A stretch of DNA of 64,000 nucleotides from positions 2,837,001-2,901,000 of the forward strand of contig NZ_JACGXA010000001.1 of the NCBI RefSeq assembly GCF_014138045.1. Reading direction: 5' to 3'. The translations under genes were made by a program, and so were the position numbers. The first letter of the stretch is position 1; the number at the start of each line of letters is the position of its first letter. The notes beneath the pieces were generated by a model. It had not been told where the DNA came from, did no database searches, and saw only the letters and a list, made by a program, of their open reading frames with translations. Shown here one piece after another: positions 62,860 through 64,000 of the stretch. This DNA comes from Nocardioides ginsengisegetis (GTDB taxonomy: Bacteria > Actinomycetota > Actinomycetes > Propionibacteriales > Nocardioidaceae).

Positions 62860-63767
62860 CACACCCCGGCGAAGAGGTCCGTCTCGAGGCCGTCCTCGCC
62901 GACCGGGCCGGGCGTGCCCTTGGCGATCCGGTAGAACTCGATGCCCCAGGCGGTCGTGCCGACGTTGTTGGAGAGCGCGAAGAACGGCCCGTCGACGGCG
63001 ATCTGGGTGGCGTGGGCGGCGAGGGCGGCCATCTTGCGGTCGACGTACTCCTGGGCGTCGACGGCGGCCGAGAGGTCCTCGTCGGGGATCACGAAGAACG
63101 GCATCGGGCCGTCGGGGTCCATGCCCTCGAAGCTCGTGGTGTCGCCGGCGGCGCGGATGGCGCGCAGGCCCTCGCGCATCCGGGACTCCGACATGGCGCC
63201 CCAGTAGATCTTGGCGATGTCCCAGGGCGCGCCGAGGTCCTTGCGGTAGGACGGGATGGCGGCCAGCTGCGCGGCGTACATCGCGACGCGGTGGGCCTGG
63301 ATGTGGTCGGGGTGGCCGTAGCCGCCGAACTGGTCGTAGGTCACCAGCACCTGCGGGCGGACCTCGCGGATCACCGTGACGAGGTGGTCGGCGGCCTCGG
63401 TGAGGTCGGCATGCCAGAAGGCGTTGTCGTGGACGTCGTCGGCAGCGACCGCGTGGCCGTCCTCGTGCCACTTCATGCCGGAGTCGCGGTAGGTGCCGAA
63501 GCCGCCCAGGAAGCGGTGGTCGGTGACGCCGAGCTCCTTCATCGCCGCCTCGAGCTCGCCGCGACGGTGCTCACCGAGCCCGTCCTCCTTGTCGGCGGCG
63601 AGGTGCTCGAGCTCGGGCACGAGGATCTCGCCCATCTCGCCCGCCGTGCAGGTCACGAGCGTCACGTCGCGGCCCTCGGCGACGTACTTCGCCATCGTCG
63701 CGCCCTGGCCGATCGACTCGTCGTCGGGGTGGGCGTGCACGAGCAGGAGGCGGTGGTCGGCGGTCAT
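62859..63767 (-). CDS. mshB: Mycothiol biosynthesis deacetylase MshB
   Basis: 302 residues. The zinc motif [11 protein letters not shown] (H13, D15, D16) and [12 protein letters not shown] (about residues 149-160) define the LmbE/MshB family; length and [12 protein letters not shown] match MshB rather than Mca. It deacetylates GlcNAc-inositol in mycothiol synthesis. The ATG is seven bases after a TAGGCT -10-like box, suggesting a leaderless message that continues into the membrane-protein, VanW and lipase genes. Confidence 0.93.
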   Translation of the reverse strand: MTADHRLLLVHAHPDDESIGQGATMAKYVAEGRDVTLVTCTAGEMGEILVPELEHLAADKEDGLGEHRRGELEAAMKELGVTDHRFLGGFGTYRDSGMKWHEDGHAVAADDVHDNAFWHADLTEAADHLVTVIREVRPQVLVTYDQFGGYGHPDHIQAHRVAMYAAQLAAIPSYRKDLGAPWDIAKIYWGAMSESRMREGLRAIRAAGDTTSFEGMDPDGPMPFFVIPDEDLSAAVDAQEYVDRKMAALAAHATQIAVDGPFFALSNNVGTTAWGIEFYRIAKGTPGPVGEDGLETDLFAGV

Positions 63768-63774
63768 GGTCGCC

Positions 63775-63780
63775 AGCCTA
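63775..63780 (-). promoter_or_regulatory. -10-like box for leaderless mshB
   Basis: TAGGCT on the minus strand, seven bases before the mshB ATG, in the 23-base gap to the upstream gene. Confidence 0.35.
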
Positions 63781-63790
63781 ATGGGCGCGT

Positions 63791-64000
63791 TCAGGGCCGC
63801 TTGATCCGCTTGGGGGCGGTCGGCAGGACCAGCGGGGGCGCCGGCGGGGTGGCCGGGTCGTGGTCGGGGTGGTCGAGCCACCCGTCGTACTCGTCGATCA
63901 GCACGTCGAGGACCAGCTCCGGAGCGTCCGTCGTGACCGCCCACGGGTGGTCCTCGTCGTCGTCCTCGCCCGCCAGCCGTTCGCGGGCGAGGTCGGCCTG
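63791..64000 (-). CDS. Hypothetical acidic protein, C-terminal part only
   Basis: The last 69 codons of a gene that enters from the right edge. The segment is acidic ([31 protein letters not shown]), then proline-rich, and ends in a basic [11 protein letters not shown]. No family recognised. It lies 23 bases upstream of mshB on the same strand. Confidence 0.6.
   Translation of the reverse strand, partial: QADLARERLAGEDDDEDHPWAVTTDAPELVLDVLIDEYDGWLDHPDHDPATPPAPPLVLPTAPKRIKRP

Overview
The window is high-GC DNA from an actinobacterium, most likely a member of the Nocardioidaceae and probably Nocardioides. The evidence is the gene content: mycothiol deacetylase MshB, a SigE / anti-sigma / HtrA locus with an O-methyltransferase divergent from sigE as in mycobacteria, an F420-type LLM oxidoreductase, lysine-tailed Ku, DUF3117 and DUF2505 proteins, a 180-kDa-type NAD-glutamate dehydrogenase, an archaeal-type aspartyl-tRNA synthetase and an actinobacterial ileS T-box. 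Species assignment is inference. Almost all of the window is ordinary, densely packed chromosome with many 4-base start/stop overlaps. No rRNA, tRNA, IS element, prophage or CRISPR was seen.

Layout. 1-5 kb: secreted metallo-beta-lactamase/lamin-tail protein (cut by the window edge), L,D-transpeptidase-like protein, stand-alone LigD-type DNA ligase, and divergent Ku. 5-11 kb: two-domain VOC protein, SDR, amidase, and a heterodimeric ABC exporter with one degenerate ATP site. 10.9-11.6 kb: a gene-free stretch full of palindromic and tandem repeats. 11.6-17.3 kb: NAD-glutamate dehydrogenase and tryptophan 2,3-dioxygenase. 17.4-24 kb: paired DUF2505 proteins, a tiny secreted peptide, an ene-reductase, proline-catabolic PruA and a WS/DGAT-like acyltransferase. 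24-28 kb: lipoprotein plus polytopic membrane protein, and a CpaB/CpaE-like pair with a divergent BldC-like regulator. 28-31 kb: HtrA, anti-sigma factor and SigE. 31-39 kb: leucyl aminopeptidase, PaaX plus enoyl-CoA hydratase, a five-gene dapE operon, and an LLM oxidoreductase behind a KstR-type operator. 39.5-43 kb: IleS with its T-box. 43-47 kb: a possible nuclease-like gene flanked by two copies of an inverted-repeat element, a P-loop kinase, DinB, dapD and a lysozyme-like protein. 47.6-52.5 kb: an HTH regulator converging on an operon response regulator - 28-residue peptide - cytochrome P450 - histidine kinase. 52.6-64 kb: dapC/fdxA, GNAT, DUF389, AspRS, GH6, sulfite-oxidase-like enzyme, lipase, VanW protein and MshB.

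Functional links. dapE, dapD and dapC give three steps of the succinylase branch of meso-diaminopimelate/lysine synthesis, spread over 16 kb. Gdh, KynA and PruA form an amino-acid catabolic theme. SigE, its anti-sigma factor and HtrA form an envelope-stress module.

The most interesting unit is the P450 operon at 49.3-52.5 kb. A strongly translated, basic 28-residue peptide ending in a Tyr-Pro-Trp-Val-Pro-Thr-His tail is stop/start-coupled to a P450 that lacks the usual I-helix acid/alcohol pair, and both lie inside a two-component system. This resembles a P450-modified ribosomal peptide locus, but the modification is inference. Other notable points are a probable ATC start codon in the O-methyltransferase gene, a His-Glu substitution in the WS/DGAT active-site motif, and dispersed palindromes inside the coding regions of aspS and a GNAT gene and in the ileS leader.
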